Assembly: GCA_003427395.1 (NCBI GenBank)
Contig: BFEA01000185.1
Location: 1,279,674 to 1,306,277 of the forward strand
Direction of reading: 5' to 3'
DNA from: Chara braunii
Taxonomy: Eukaryota; Streptophyta; Charophyceae; Charales; Characeae
Length of the DNA: 26,604 bases
Program-made: the position numbers and the translations under genes
Shown here: piece by piece, positions 8,811 through 17,590 of the stretch
Numbering within the stretch: position 1 is the stretch's first letter
Layout: each line of letters begins with the position of its first letter
The notes under the pieces: generated by a model
Seen by the model: the letters and a program-made list of their open reading frames with translations, nothing else
What the model was told of the DNA's origin: nothing
Database searches by the model: none

Positions 8811-10037
8811 ACTACAGTACCAACCAAGGCAATGGAGGATTTTATGGCCTCCCTCACTCAATCTCTATCTCAGAACCAAAGGGGGGGTTTGAAACGTTTT
8901 GTCACAAAGGAGGAAATTTTGACAACATTGTTGCAAATGGAGGAGGACAAGACTCTGGGTGTAGATGGTTTACCTAAGGAGTTTTCAGAAACGTTATAGC
9001 CTCTATTTGTAGATGACCTTATGAAATATTATAGGCAGACTCAAGTGATAGGGAATATGGGGGAGATAGTTGAACATGACATTCTCACTCTGTTGTATAA
9101 AAAATGAGATAAAATAAACATAAGGAACTATGTGTCTTATTATGTTATTGACAGCGGTCTATAAGGTGATAGTCAAAACCTTGACAAACCTTTTCATTCC
9201 TGTTATGATTGATATTATACATCCCTCTTAAACGAGGTTTATTAATGAGAGAAATATCCAGGATCTGTCTATATAAACTGGATTTTAGACCCAAATATTT
9301 GTCGATGGGATATTCTCCACTCTAATGCAACTATGAAGGTTGAGGTTAATGGTTTACTTTCCCCGAAGATCTGTCTTCAGATATCAGTGAGACAAGGCGA
9401 CCCGCTTGAGCTTTTTTTGTTTGTGATTATTATGGAAGCATTGGGGGTGAATCTACGTCGGAATTATAATCTTCACTGACTTCAAATTTCGGGTATACCA
9501 AAGAAAATCATCCCTATTTATTCGTTGTTTGCTGATGATTTGACCATTACGATGGAGGCTTCACCAGACAATCTAGAGGAACCGAAATCTTTATTCGGAC
9601 GATTTTCTCAAGTTTCTGCTCTGGTGGTTATATGTGGGAGTAAAACGCAAGGGTGGTGGATTCATTCCAAGGGAGATTGTTCCCCAGTGGCACCTTGGAT
9701 CAAGTGATTACCCCTAGAAGCCCCTTTCAAGGTTCTAAGGGTTCTGCTCACAGCATACGGAAACCAAATACTAATGACATATGAATCTCTATCCAGACTT
9801 TGAAGAAGATGGAACAATTGAAAAATCAGCATAGGTCCTTGTTTGGTAGAACACTTCTGATTAATAATGTGGTATTGGATTCTATTTGGTATAAATTAGT
9901 AATCTCGCCCCTGAGTAAAGTCCCCTGCAAGGACTTTGGAAGACAACTTACTGCTTTTCTTTGACGAGGGGATCACGAATTCCCTCATGTCACCCCAAGG
10001 GTAACATGGCTCACCCTCATTCAACCGAAATCAAAAG
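8811..10037 (+). pseudogene. LINE copy 1, reverse transcriptase and post-RT region
   Basis: An L1-like RT broken by stops and frameshifts. In order: a pre-RT region with LQMEEDKTLGVDGLPKEFSE (about 8930-8990; family pattern DKAPGPDGxPxEFY); a decayed middle; NATMKVEVNGLLSPKICLQ (about 9327-9380) leading into SVRQGDP (about 9383-9403); FVIIMEAL; then the catalytic FADD box (9528-9539). After it comes SKTQGWWIHSKGD, the region after the palm. It ends near 10037 with a WLTLIQPKSKGG reading, which matches RVAWDYRAQTRSKGG in copy 2. The product would reverse-transcribe the element RNA at a nicked chromosomal site; this copy cannot. It stops abruptly where copy 2 begins, so the 3' third is missing. 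Confidence 0.85.
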
Positions 10038-10889
10038 GTGGAGGCAAAAGTCAGGGACAGACAAACTGCGATCACCTCCCTGAGACACCCGCTGGATGAC
10101 TCACAACCCGAGGCGACAAACCCTTATGCGTTAGTGGACTACGCAACAAAATATTATAAGGACCTCTTTACATCTTACATGCCCCGGATGTCACCTGCTA
10201 GTGTAGAAAATGTGAGGCAACATATATTGGCTAACTTGAATATAGAACTATCCCACGCCGTTAGCCAATTCTTGGAAGCCCCGTTGTCTCAACATGAGGT
10301 CCACACCGCGCTTCAGGTTGAAATGGAAGATGAAAAAATACCGGGTCTCGATTTCTTCCTGAAAGAGTTTTGACTCGTTTTTTGGGATACACTCCGTCAG
10401 GACTTGATGGACTACATTAATGTGGTCCTGGACGAAGGGACGCTTGGGGGTCTGTTGAACCAAGGGGTCACCACGCTACTTTACAAAAAGGGGGTAGAAA
10501 ACGAGGTAAGGAACTACAAGCCTATCACCCTGCAGCCGGTCCCGTACAAAATGGTGGCGAAAGCCTTTATGAATAGGTTGCTGCCGCATATGAGCCACCT
10601 CATTCATCCGGACCAATCCGGTTTCATACCGGAACGAAACATGTAGGACAACATACTACTCTTGAATGAGACAATCAAATATGCTTGACAAAGGAGGAAG
10701 GAGGTGACCATCCTCTTCATCGACTTTGAAAAAGCCTATGACCATGTCGACTGGGTTTTTTGGATTTTTGCATGCAAGCATTGAATCTAGGACCGAACAG
10801 AAGGAGATGGGTGGACATTTTTCCATAGAACGGCGACCACTATTGTGATGGCCAACGGATACCTCTCCCACCCCTTTCCCCTACAACGG
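10038..10889 (+). pseudogene. LINE copy 2, RT N-terminal half
   Basis: Begins in the linker (VRDRQTAITSLRHPLDD), then ATKYYKDLFTS, NYKPITLQPVPYKMVAKAFM and LIHPDQSGFIPERNM (10500-10646; family: NxRPISLxxxxYKxxAKxLxxRL...IHPDQxGFxxGR). Motif A is FIDFEKAYDHVDW with its catalytic Asp at 10722-10724. Stops at 10371-10373 and 10644-10646 and frameshifts near 10760-10830 break the frame. It ends in ANGYLSHPFPLQR at the insertion border. Joined across 10890-18240, the text reads on into SVRQGDP with no lost codon, as in copy 1. It is the same family as copy 1 but clearly diverged. Confidence 0.9.
10886..10889. repeat. Left ACGG target duplication of the 7.35-kb insertion
   Basis: ACGG here and at 18241-18244. 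The wider 8-mer ACAACGGT is shared at 10883-10890 and 18238-18245, so an 8-bp duplication is the alternative reading. Confidence 0.7.
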
Positions 10890-11001
10890 TGTCGGGCGCA
10901 TCAGTCCGGCACCGCACGTGGCAGCGCGGGACCCTCTCGGCCGCGTCACGCAGGAGTTGGTTTTTAAATCCTTCGTCATAAATATATATGGAGCTTTCTT
11001 A

Positions 11002-11074
11002 GGCCGCTCCGGCCGAGTGCGCCAGCCATACCTCTCGTGAGCCCCTACGACAGGATAGGGCCTACGCGAGGTAT
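11002..11074 (+). other. Two hairpins near the left end of the insertion
   Basis: GGCCG-CTC-CGGCC lies at 11002-11014. A longer stem-loop follows at 11028-11074: ATACCTC/GAGGTAT (11028-11034 with 11068-11074), one mismatch, CGTG/TACG, then an inner CCCTA/TAGGG (11043-11047 with 11056-11060). Possible RNA structure. Confidence 0.55.
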
Positions 11075-11535
11075 AACTTACCTCCACCTTACGGGAGCTG
11101 TCACCTCCCTTCGGTGGGCGTATCCCCGCTGAGCTACCGGTCCACAGTACGAAAGCTGATCAATTGCAATCGCAGAGGTGAACCAGCCGAGGGCGTTTCT
11201 CGTTCGCTGTAGCATAGGGGATACGCGCGGTAATACGCCTATCGGGCCCGCACGCGAACCGACATCTTGGGGGGCTGAAGTCCCAAGCTCGGCCCGTCGT
11301 CGGTCGACTAGGACGCATCTCACACATCACGCGCACACCACTTCATGAACAAAAAAATAAAGCACACACACACACACAGAATGACACGACAACACTCCTA
11401 GTCCCTTCAGTAGCCGTCCCATAACTTCCCGACGTGGAAATCGAATAGGCGTCGCGCGCAAGACTCAGTATAAAACTGCGCGGGCGGAGGGCTAGCTCAT
11501 ATCGATTCGCAATGCAGACGTGCGCAAGCAGTCGC
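11075..11535. other. No gene seen; short CA microsatellite
   Basis: GC-rich sequence with a CTTGGG/CCCAAG hairpin (11266-11271 with 11282-11287) and a (CA)8 run at 11363-11378. The short minus-strand frames here have no recognisable motif. Confidence 0.45.
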
Positions 11536-11539
11536 AATG

Positions 11540-11807
11540 ATGGCGTACTATGTAGTACCCATACTCATGTGGTCCTCGTTAATCTCGAGGGCGCGTTCGA
11601 CACTCAAGTGTCGGCTGACACGCGCCTTGAGGGTTAATCTCTCGACGTTGGACAACCGCCAAGCGCGGTTGAAGACCACACACCCTCTTCTGCACCTTAT
11701 GCAGAGCGGGTGGTACACAGGTTCACACCTGTGGTGGCAGTCATTTCTTGCGGCCCTGGGGATGAGTCCTACCCTAGGCCTGGGCGAAAGTCAAGGGGAT
11801 TGACTTT
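11540..11807 (+). other. Train of six strong hairpins
   Basis: Consecutive non-overlapping stem-loops. H1 11540-11562: ATGG, bulged C, GTACTA-TG-TAGTAC-CCAT. H2 11584-11631: CTCGA, bulged G, GGCGCGT paired with ACGCGCC-TTGAG, enclosing CGACACT-CA-AGTGTCG. H3 11653-11671: CAACCGC/GCGGTTG. H4 11681-11712: CACCC/GGGTG outside CTGCA/TGCAG. H5 11716-11733: CACAGGT-TCAC-ACCTGTG. H6 11787-11807: AAAGTCAA-GGGGA-TTGACTTT. Perfect stems of 7-8 bp with loops this short should be rare by chance, less than one per kilobase. The density suggests a structured RNA such as a leader or packaging region. No function can be assigned. Confidence 0.7.
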
Positions 11808-11900
11808 GACGGCTGCCACGGACTACAACGTCCAACCATGAAATTTCTAAAAAGCAAAGGTAAAAAGAGAATCTCCCCTTTCTCTCAAGGTATAATCTGG

Positions 11901-11969
11901 TTAACCCTTATGCACGGTTACAGTAGGTCTTCCAAATACCCGGGGCACTTATAAATATATAAGGGTTAA
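11901..11969. repeat. 11-bp inverted repeat
   Basis: TTAACCCTTAT (11901-11911) and ATAAGGGTTAA (11959-11969) are exact reverse complements. The right arm overlaps a second palindrome, CTTATA-AATA-TATAAG (11948-11963), so two alternative folds compete. Confidence 0.75.
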
Positions 11970-12335
11970 TTATATAGGACGATCACTTCTCACACTCACA
12001 GTGAGGCTCCCCTTAGTCATATATGTATGTAATCACAGACAATCACATCCAGAGTCCGAACCACAAATGCACCTGCAATCACATCAAAGATTCAATCAAA
12101 GGTCCACGCACTACACGGGATCAACTTCAACCATTCCTTGCACTCATACCCCTCACTTTAGCAATGCAAGCCTCACTCGTGCAACTCTTAAATAAATACT
12201 CAGTACTTTTGTTGGATGACCATTCAATAAAGTCCGGGTGAAAACACAACAAAACAGTTCAATCACAAGGGTAAAGCCTTTAGGTTAAGTGGCAGGAGTG
12301 AATTGGAGTTGAATCGTAAACCGACGAATCGACAA
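11970..12335. other. No gene seen
   Basis: CA/TC-rich sequence. Two overlapping plus frames of 64 and 72 codons have no recognisable content. Confidence 0.4.
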
Positions 12336-12340
12336 CCGAC

Positions 12341-12379
12341 CTGTTATCAGTGATAACAGAAGAAGATCCTCGTAGGATC
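12341..12379. repeat. Two adjacent palindromes
   Basis: CTGTTATCA-G-TGATAACAG (12341-12359) is a perfect 9-bp palindrome around one central base. GATCCT-CGT-AGGATC follows at 12365-12379. They could be protein-binding sites or hairpins. Confidence 0.75.
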
Positions 12380-12639
12380 AAGCTGAAACTAGTCCAAATC
12401 CTGAATCAAACGGTCAAGAAGACATGTAGCACAAGACAGGCCAATCCCCAAGCTAAAATCATAAGTGTATGGAGAATACAACTCCATAACACACTCTCAC
12501 TCAAAATCTTCCTATAAGCTAAGCTTGAGCCTACCTCTAAGCTTGCGCCCAAAGCAAAGGTGGACCCTGGCATAATCTCCCCTATACAGAGTGAACTGCC
12601 AGAATCGCCCTGTCAAAATATATTCTATCTCCTTCAAAC

Positions 12640-12965
12640 TAAAAAAATTTCGGCAGCGCTTCCTGTATGAAAAATGCCTTCTCAGAATTTACATCATCCC
12701 AAATATGAAGCCAAAAGTAATCTTTGACTTTCCAAAGTCTAATCTTGTCTAACTCCCTGAATTAGCAAAAATTTGGGTAACACTCCCTTTAGAAGAGGAG
12801 ACTTTTCAGATTTTTACTACGTCATATATAAATTTTAGACAAGTTGAACTTTGATAAGTCAAAATTCGACTAACTCCTTGGATTTGCAGAAATTTTGGCA
12901 GCGCTTCCCGTAGTGAAAGTAACTTGCCAAAATTTATACAAAACCAAGTATAACAAAAAATCCCA
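12640..12965 (+). repeat. Degenerate tandem repeat of about 120 bp
   Basis: About 2.5 units that each contain an AAATTTyGGCAGCGCTTCC-like segment (near 12645, 12770 and 12892), a CAGAATTTA or CAAAATTTATAC-like segment, and GTCTAACTCC/GACTAACTCCTTGGATTTGCA. Similar AAATTTCGGCAGC motifs occur in plant LTR-retrotransposon non-coding regions; that comparison is from memory and unverified. Confidence 0.6.
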
Positions 12966-12977
12966 GAAAATGCGAGA

Positions 12978-13133
12978 ATGAATCTAAGTAAGAAAGTTAT
13001 CTCAGAAAATGCAGAAATTGAATCTAACTCCTATAGCTCTAGCACGTGGCGAGTCACTACAGCAACTACCTATCAACTCAAACGCAGACTAGGTAGCGCT
13101 ACCACTCAGGCACATGCAGGCCAAGCCACAAAG
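12978..13133 (+). CDS. Short open frame ending at a splice-donor-like site
   Basis: A plus-strand frame from ATG 12978 runs to AAAG|GTAAGT at 13133/13134, reading ...TTQAHAGQATK. If the putative intron 13134-14136 is removed the frame continues as AIKELKLPLYMHSFS and stops near 14180. The result would be a small Lys/Ser/Thr-rich protein of about 66 residues. I recognise no domain, and no start context or second copy supports it. It could be one exon of a longer spliced frame, or chance. Confidence 0.25.
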
Positions 13134-14136
13134 GTAAGTACTCTCACCATCCCCAAGTTTAGTTAGCAAACATTAATTCATAGTCTTTCAGTGTTTTAAC
13201 CCTTTATACCCTGCTTACATAGGGCATTGGGATTGACCATTCATCTTAAAAACAATGTCAGCCCTCTGCCTTAGTTATACACGAACTGGTTGCACAACTA
13301 CTTTTCTCTTCATTGGGCATGTGACTAAGCCATTCATCTTAGAAACCATGTTTAGTCGCCCTGAACTGTTTAAATAGCCAAGTTATATATATATTTTTGT
13401 ACCTTAGTCTTCAAAAAGAGGGCGTAGGGCTGAGCCATTCATCTTAGAAACAATGCTCAGCCTGCCCAGGTTACCTTCAGTTATAGCTCTCGATTATATT
13501 CTCTTCGCTTGTGATAAGGCTATAGTCAGACCATTTGTCTTAGAAACAATGTCTGGCTAGCCTTGTTTTCATATAAATATATACAGCACTGTAGAGAATC
13601 TTATTCCTTTGTTCTCATTATAGTCCTGTGGCCTCAGACTTAGACCATTCATCTTAGAAACAATGTCTAGTCCTCTGGCCTGAGCCTCCCTCATAATAAA
13701 ATAATAATAAAAAGTTGAGTCATTCATCTTAGAAACAATGCTCAACCCCTTTTTCTCAGCACATAAAAAGCAGAGTACCCTGGGTCAAGATCCAGAGACT
13801 GTCCAGAAACCACCCAAAATAAACAGCGACCAGACCATTCATCTTAGAAACAATGTCTGACCCATAAAAGTCAAGCAATCAATACCCTCCAATAAACAAA
13901 GTAGCCAGGCCATTCATCTTAGAAACAATGCCTGACACAATTAAATAAACACAGCGAGCAAGTCATTCATCTCAGAAACAATGCTTGGTTCTTCAGAAAA
14001 TAGAACAAAACACAGTTGTCAGACCATTCATCTTAGAAACAATGCCTGACCCTATAAGACTCATTCAATCGCAAGCAAAACTGCCTTGCTCCCAACCTTC
14101 CCCCTGATGCAACCCCTTGCGACAATCTGCTTTCAG
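13134..14136 (+). other. Putative 1,003-nt spliceosomal intron containing the hairpin array
   Basis: The 5' end, AAAG|GTAAGT (GT at 13134), matches the U1 consensus perfectly. The 3' end, ATCTGCTTTCAG|GC (AG at 14135-14136), is a good acceptor with a pyrimidine-rich stretch upstream. CTGAT near 14104 could serve as the branch site. Both sites bracket the ten-hairpin array closely. Splice sites of this quality do arise by chance, so this is an inference needing transcript evidence. Confidence 0.4.
13231..14050 (+). repeat. Array of ten covarying bulged hairpins
   Basis: Ten same-strand copies of Y-CATT-CATCTTAGAAAC-AATG, with the single unpaired pyrimidine Y at 13237, 13330, 13435, 13531, 13645, 13720, 13835, 13910, 13963 and 14024. 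The bases before Y pair with those after AATG, but the sequences differ: TTGA/TCAG, TAAG/TTTA, TGAG/CTCA, CAGA/TCTG, TAGA/TCTA, TGAG/CTCA, CAGA/TCTG, CAGG/CCTG, CAAG/CTTG, CAGA/CCTG. Of 40 proximal pairs 39 are Watson-Crick or G/T; the exception is A/C in copy 10. Several stems extend further: 7 bp in copies 2 and 3, and AAGGCTA/TAGCCTT beyond an internal loop in copy 4. Spacing falls from about 100 bp to about 55-75 bp. The last copies share an upstream AATAAACA-like stretch, so they arose by duplication while the stems diverged in step. Confidence 0.9.
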
Positions 14137-15130
14137 GCAATCAAAGAACTGAAATTGCCATTATACATGCATTCCTTTAGTTAGTCTGATTTTGTATCGT
14201 GAAAGTCAATCCAAAAAGTCAAAGTAGGCGTTGCATACAGCCCAATCAACCAATACATGGGGAGATGTATAGATAGGGGTTATACTGGGTTTATAAGGAA
14301 GAGCAACGGTTACCTCTGAGTTCCCTGCCTCCTGAACTCCTCCTGAGTTCCAGCAAAGCTCCCGAAATCGGTGGGATGACTCCCCACAGAGTCTTGATGC
14401 GGTCCTACGAGTTGCAATCCCGCCTGCCGCCTTCCTCTCGTAACCAAATAGACCAAACTTAGAATGAGAAGGGCAGATAGAGAGGTATTTGAGTCTCTCA
14501 GATCCAAGAGAGGTGCACTCAGACTCGCAGGAGAGGGCCTTGATTCCTTTATGCGCCTGAGGGCCCCGCAATGGCGGCCAATTCGCGGTAGCAGTTGGTC
14601 AACTGTCGCTGGTCTATCAACTATTTGACTTTCCTCCACCTCTCCCATCTGCAGTAAAACCTCATGCAACAACCTCAGCCCTGTTTCAACGTTCGTGGTC
14701 TGAAAAGCCCTGGCCACCAATCGAGATATGAGCCGAGGACCAAAAAAATGTCGCCTTCCTCCTCTCCGTAGTGTAGGGGAGCGCAACCTAGCCGACCGTT
14801 CAACGACGAAGCGAGGGTAGAACTTGGATGTGCAGTCCTCACCAGACTTGTACAAGCCCCCCCGTTCACAGCCCGACCCCGCTGCTTCGCTCGGTAGATA
14901 ACAGCGTATTGCTCAGCAACGAACTCTCAAACCCCGCTGTTCGCCCCTCACCACTCGGTGCGTCGAAACATGCGGCCTGCCGGCTAAATAGTTAAGCCCG
15001 CTTTGCTTCTTCATGCTGCATCACGGGCAGCTTACTGGCAACAGTCAGACCTGCACCCCCGGAGTAAGCCTATTGTGCAGCAGGCTGATGGAATGAACAA
15101 CACCCTGGCCGACATCCGGACCTATAGTCC
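14137..15130. other. Unrecognised region, no supported gene
   Basis: The longest frame is on the minus strand (14855-14310, 181 codons), with a second, 121-codon minus frame at 14571-14206 overlapping it. The longer one has amphipathic, protein-like stretches (for example GLRLLHEVLLQMGEVEESQI) but no motif I know. It may be a decayed gene of the insertion in reverse orientation, or chance in GC-rich DNA. Confidence 0.35.
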
Positions 15131-15839
15131 TTGCGTCCCGCACTGAGCCCAAATGCAGTCACAATAGCGATAAACACCAAAGCCCCGGCGTGCCCAACAT
15201 CTGCGCGCAGCAAAAAAGGCACCGTAGTAATGCACAATGTCGAACAGCATGAGCCTCGGCGGTCGTGCGCAGCAAGCACGATCGCTGCCTCCTCCCACTT
15301 GGCGAGCCATGAACAAGTCAGTAGTAGCACAACCCGTGGCCGGAGCAATAGCGGGGCACATGGCACCTATCAGCAAGGCAACCAGCATTCAGGCCACAGC
15401 AAAGCAGCACAACGAAGCAGCAAGGCGCAAGGCAACAGCAACAGCATGGCTACGCCGCACAGCGACTCATCCTCCTGCAAGGAAACCACATGCGAAGCGA
15501 ACTGGACAGGTAGCAGGGCAGCGGCGGAGCGCAGACAGAGATGTCCATACACCCAACTCGGAGCAAGCAGCTCGTCACCTGTTCACATCACGATTGAACC
15601 ACGCAGACTGTCGGCTCCTACCACCCGCTGAGCCAAGGAGTCACTCCGACAGTCACGCGTCGTCACCCATAGGCAATGCAGGCATCTCGAACCAAGCGGC
15701 CCCCATCTCGACATGCCTGGGCCGGTGGGTATTGGCAACCCGATCCCACTTCCTTCTCTACCCAGGTAAGTGTTGTGCCTCTCTCTACCACCCTCGGTCA
15801 GAATCAGGCCATACCTCTAACATAAGTATAAGCAAATAA
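15131..15839 (+). other. Overlapping Ser/Ala/Gln-rich open frames, probably non-coding
   Basis: Two plus frames (15131-15631 and 15237-15839) overlap. Both are low-complexity Ser/Ala/Gln/Thr/His-rich without recognisable domains. CAG|GTAAGT at 15765/15766 is a second perfect splice-donor match. A nucleocapsid-like origin is conceivable, but there is no CCHC knuckle. Confidence 0.25.
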
Positions 15840-16025
15840 CACTGACCAAAAAAACAAAAGCAAAGATATATAAACATGCAATGAATCTACCGCAAAAAGA
15901 CGGCCAAATACATGACACTTCAACTCGCTCCTCCCTAGTTGCGCGGTTCCTCTCTATCGAATCGCTAAGTCCGCCCACTAACACCCAAAACTATCCTTAC
16001 TACCTAACTCGCGGCTACCCAACCC
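15840..16025. other. No gene seen
   Basis: C-rich and T-rich sequence between the Ser-rich frames and the 178-bp tandem repeat. Confidence 0.4.
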
Positions 16026-16029
16026 TCCA

Positions 16030-16440
16030 TCCAACACTTTGCCCCGCTCGATCTCGCTGAGAATCGAGCAAAAATTTCCTTTCCCGCTCCGCTCCTTCAT
16101 CCATTTGCCATATCCCGGCGCAGCCCCTGCCTTTACTAACTCTCATCCTACTCATCTATAGCTAAAACTAACAGTACCACTGATTTCGCCCGACCTGAAA
16201 ACTGCACTCTACCACCTCCTCCCACTCGATTCCATCCAGAATCGGGTGAAATCTCGATCTTTCACTCCTCGCTTTTCCTCCCCCCGCCATATCCCGGCGC
16301 TCCTCCTCTCTCACTAACCTCTACATCCACTGATCCACCACCAAATCTGACCCCGGGATTACGTTCACGCTCCTTTGAAACCCCAGTCTCGTCTCCTGCC
16401 TTGCTCGATTCCATTGAGAATCGAGCACCCCGCCCGTCAC
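16030..16440 (+). repeat. 178-bp tandem repeat with a covarying hairpin
   Basis: About 2.3 units with a 177-179 bp period. CCATATCCCGGCGC recurs near 16108 and 16287. Each unit carries a hairpin: GCTCGAT/ATCGAGC (16046-16052 with 16063-16069), CACTCGATT/AATCGGGTG (16223-16231 with 16240-16248) and TGCTCGATT/AATCGAGCA (16402-16410 with 16419-16427). The last two have 8-nt CCATyyAG loops. The outer pairs change in a compensated way (C-G, A-T against T-A, G-C). Confidence 0.75.
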
Positions 16441-17590
16441 AGGTTGCGCCCAGCCTACTCACTGCCATCTCCGTTTGCCCCGAATGAACCCGGTGCGAAA
16501 CGCGCCCAGGTTCACCCCCTCTATCGTCTCTCTACTCCTCCCTGTTGCTGCTCGTCGCCTCACCGCGCCACAGTGCCAGTGTTGCCGCTCTATAGTGCCA
16601 GCGCCCTCGCCGCTCGCTGCTGCTGGTCACATAGCGTCCATCTCCCTCACTGCGCATCTGGCGCGCGTACCCGTCCGGGTTCACCCCCGTCCCCACCTTT
16701 TTCCTCCTGCCCGTCGCCCCCTCGCCCTGCCTCGCCGTGCTATCTCAGCGTCCGTCGTCGTTCTGGCTCCCTCCACCGCTGACTCCTTCATGCATGCACC
16801 CGGTACCTTCTCCCGCCCGGGTTCATCGTTCGTCTTTGCCACTCTGCCAGCCTCACTCCCTCCTCTACTGCTCCGCCCTTCTGCGCTAGTCCCTCGTTTT
16901 CTCTCCCCGGTCCATTCCCTCCTTTGCGCCACACAAGACTACTTACCCGTTCGAAACAATCCGCCTGACAACTCCTGGCGCTGGGACACCCGGTCAATGC
17001 CCGGCCGTTCGGGCCAGCCCGTCACTAGCACGGGCAGGAGGACGCTCACCTGTTGTGGGTCGCTGTTGTAGTAATGCCCCTCGAGCCGAGATTTCCAGAG
17101 ACTAGGGTCAGAGGCGGGTTCCAAGTGTACCGCCCTGTGGCCCATCGCCCTGTGGTCTCTCAGCAAGCACTACGTTATGCAGACAGCATCAAGGAGCTGA
17201 GGGCGCGGGCCTATGTGTTGATAGCAGGTGCTCAGTCTACCATAATCCGCCGCCTATCCCCTACGCAACCGTGCCTTGGGCTGTCCTGCCCAGGCACAAC
17301 ATGCCCCAAGCTCATGTCTCCTATGGCAATCAGCGGTGGTGGCCGACACACCTGCGGAAGGTCCCTACCCTTCCGGCCCCTTCCTTTTCCTTGCGGACTA
17401 GCCACCCACCGGTCTATATGCACATCGACTCCTCGGTCCGTGCTTCGAGACGGGCAAGGCCGAGGAATTCCACCAGCACCCCGAACCCGCAGAAGTCCGA
17501 AGGTCAACCAAAGGAAAACGCGCCCTCAAGGTCCTCGACTGTCATGGCGGCTTTCAAGAATCCGACGTCGCGTCCAAGTCAACGGCACGC
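16441..17590. other. GC-rich region, no supported gene
   Basis: Long frames overlap on both strands (for example 16475-17071 and 17053-17781 plus). Their composition is Pro/Ser/Arg/Leu-rich as expected from C-rich DNA with few stops. No motif is visible. Confidence 0.4.

Noticed and set aside
8360-8977. A single 205-codon gene across the MITE
   Set aside because: The frame passes through the MITE by chance; the true LINE frame resumes at 8811 in another phase once the MITE is removed.
13231-14050. CRISPR array
   Set aside because: The conserved unit is only 20-21 bases, spacing varies from 53 to 115 bases, the repeat borders pair with variable flanks, there are no cas genes, and the setting is eukaryotic retroelement DNA.
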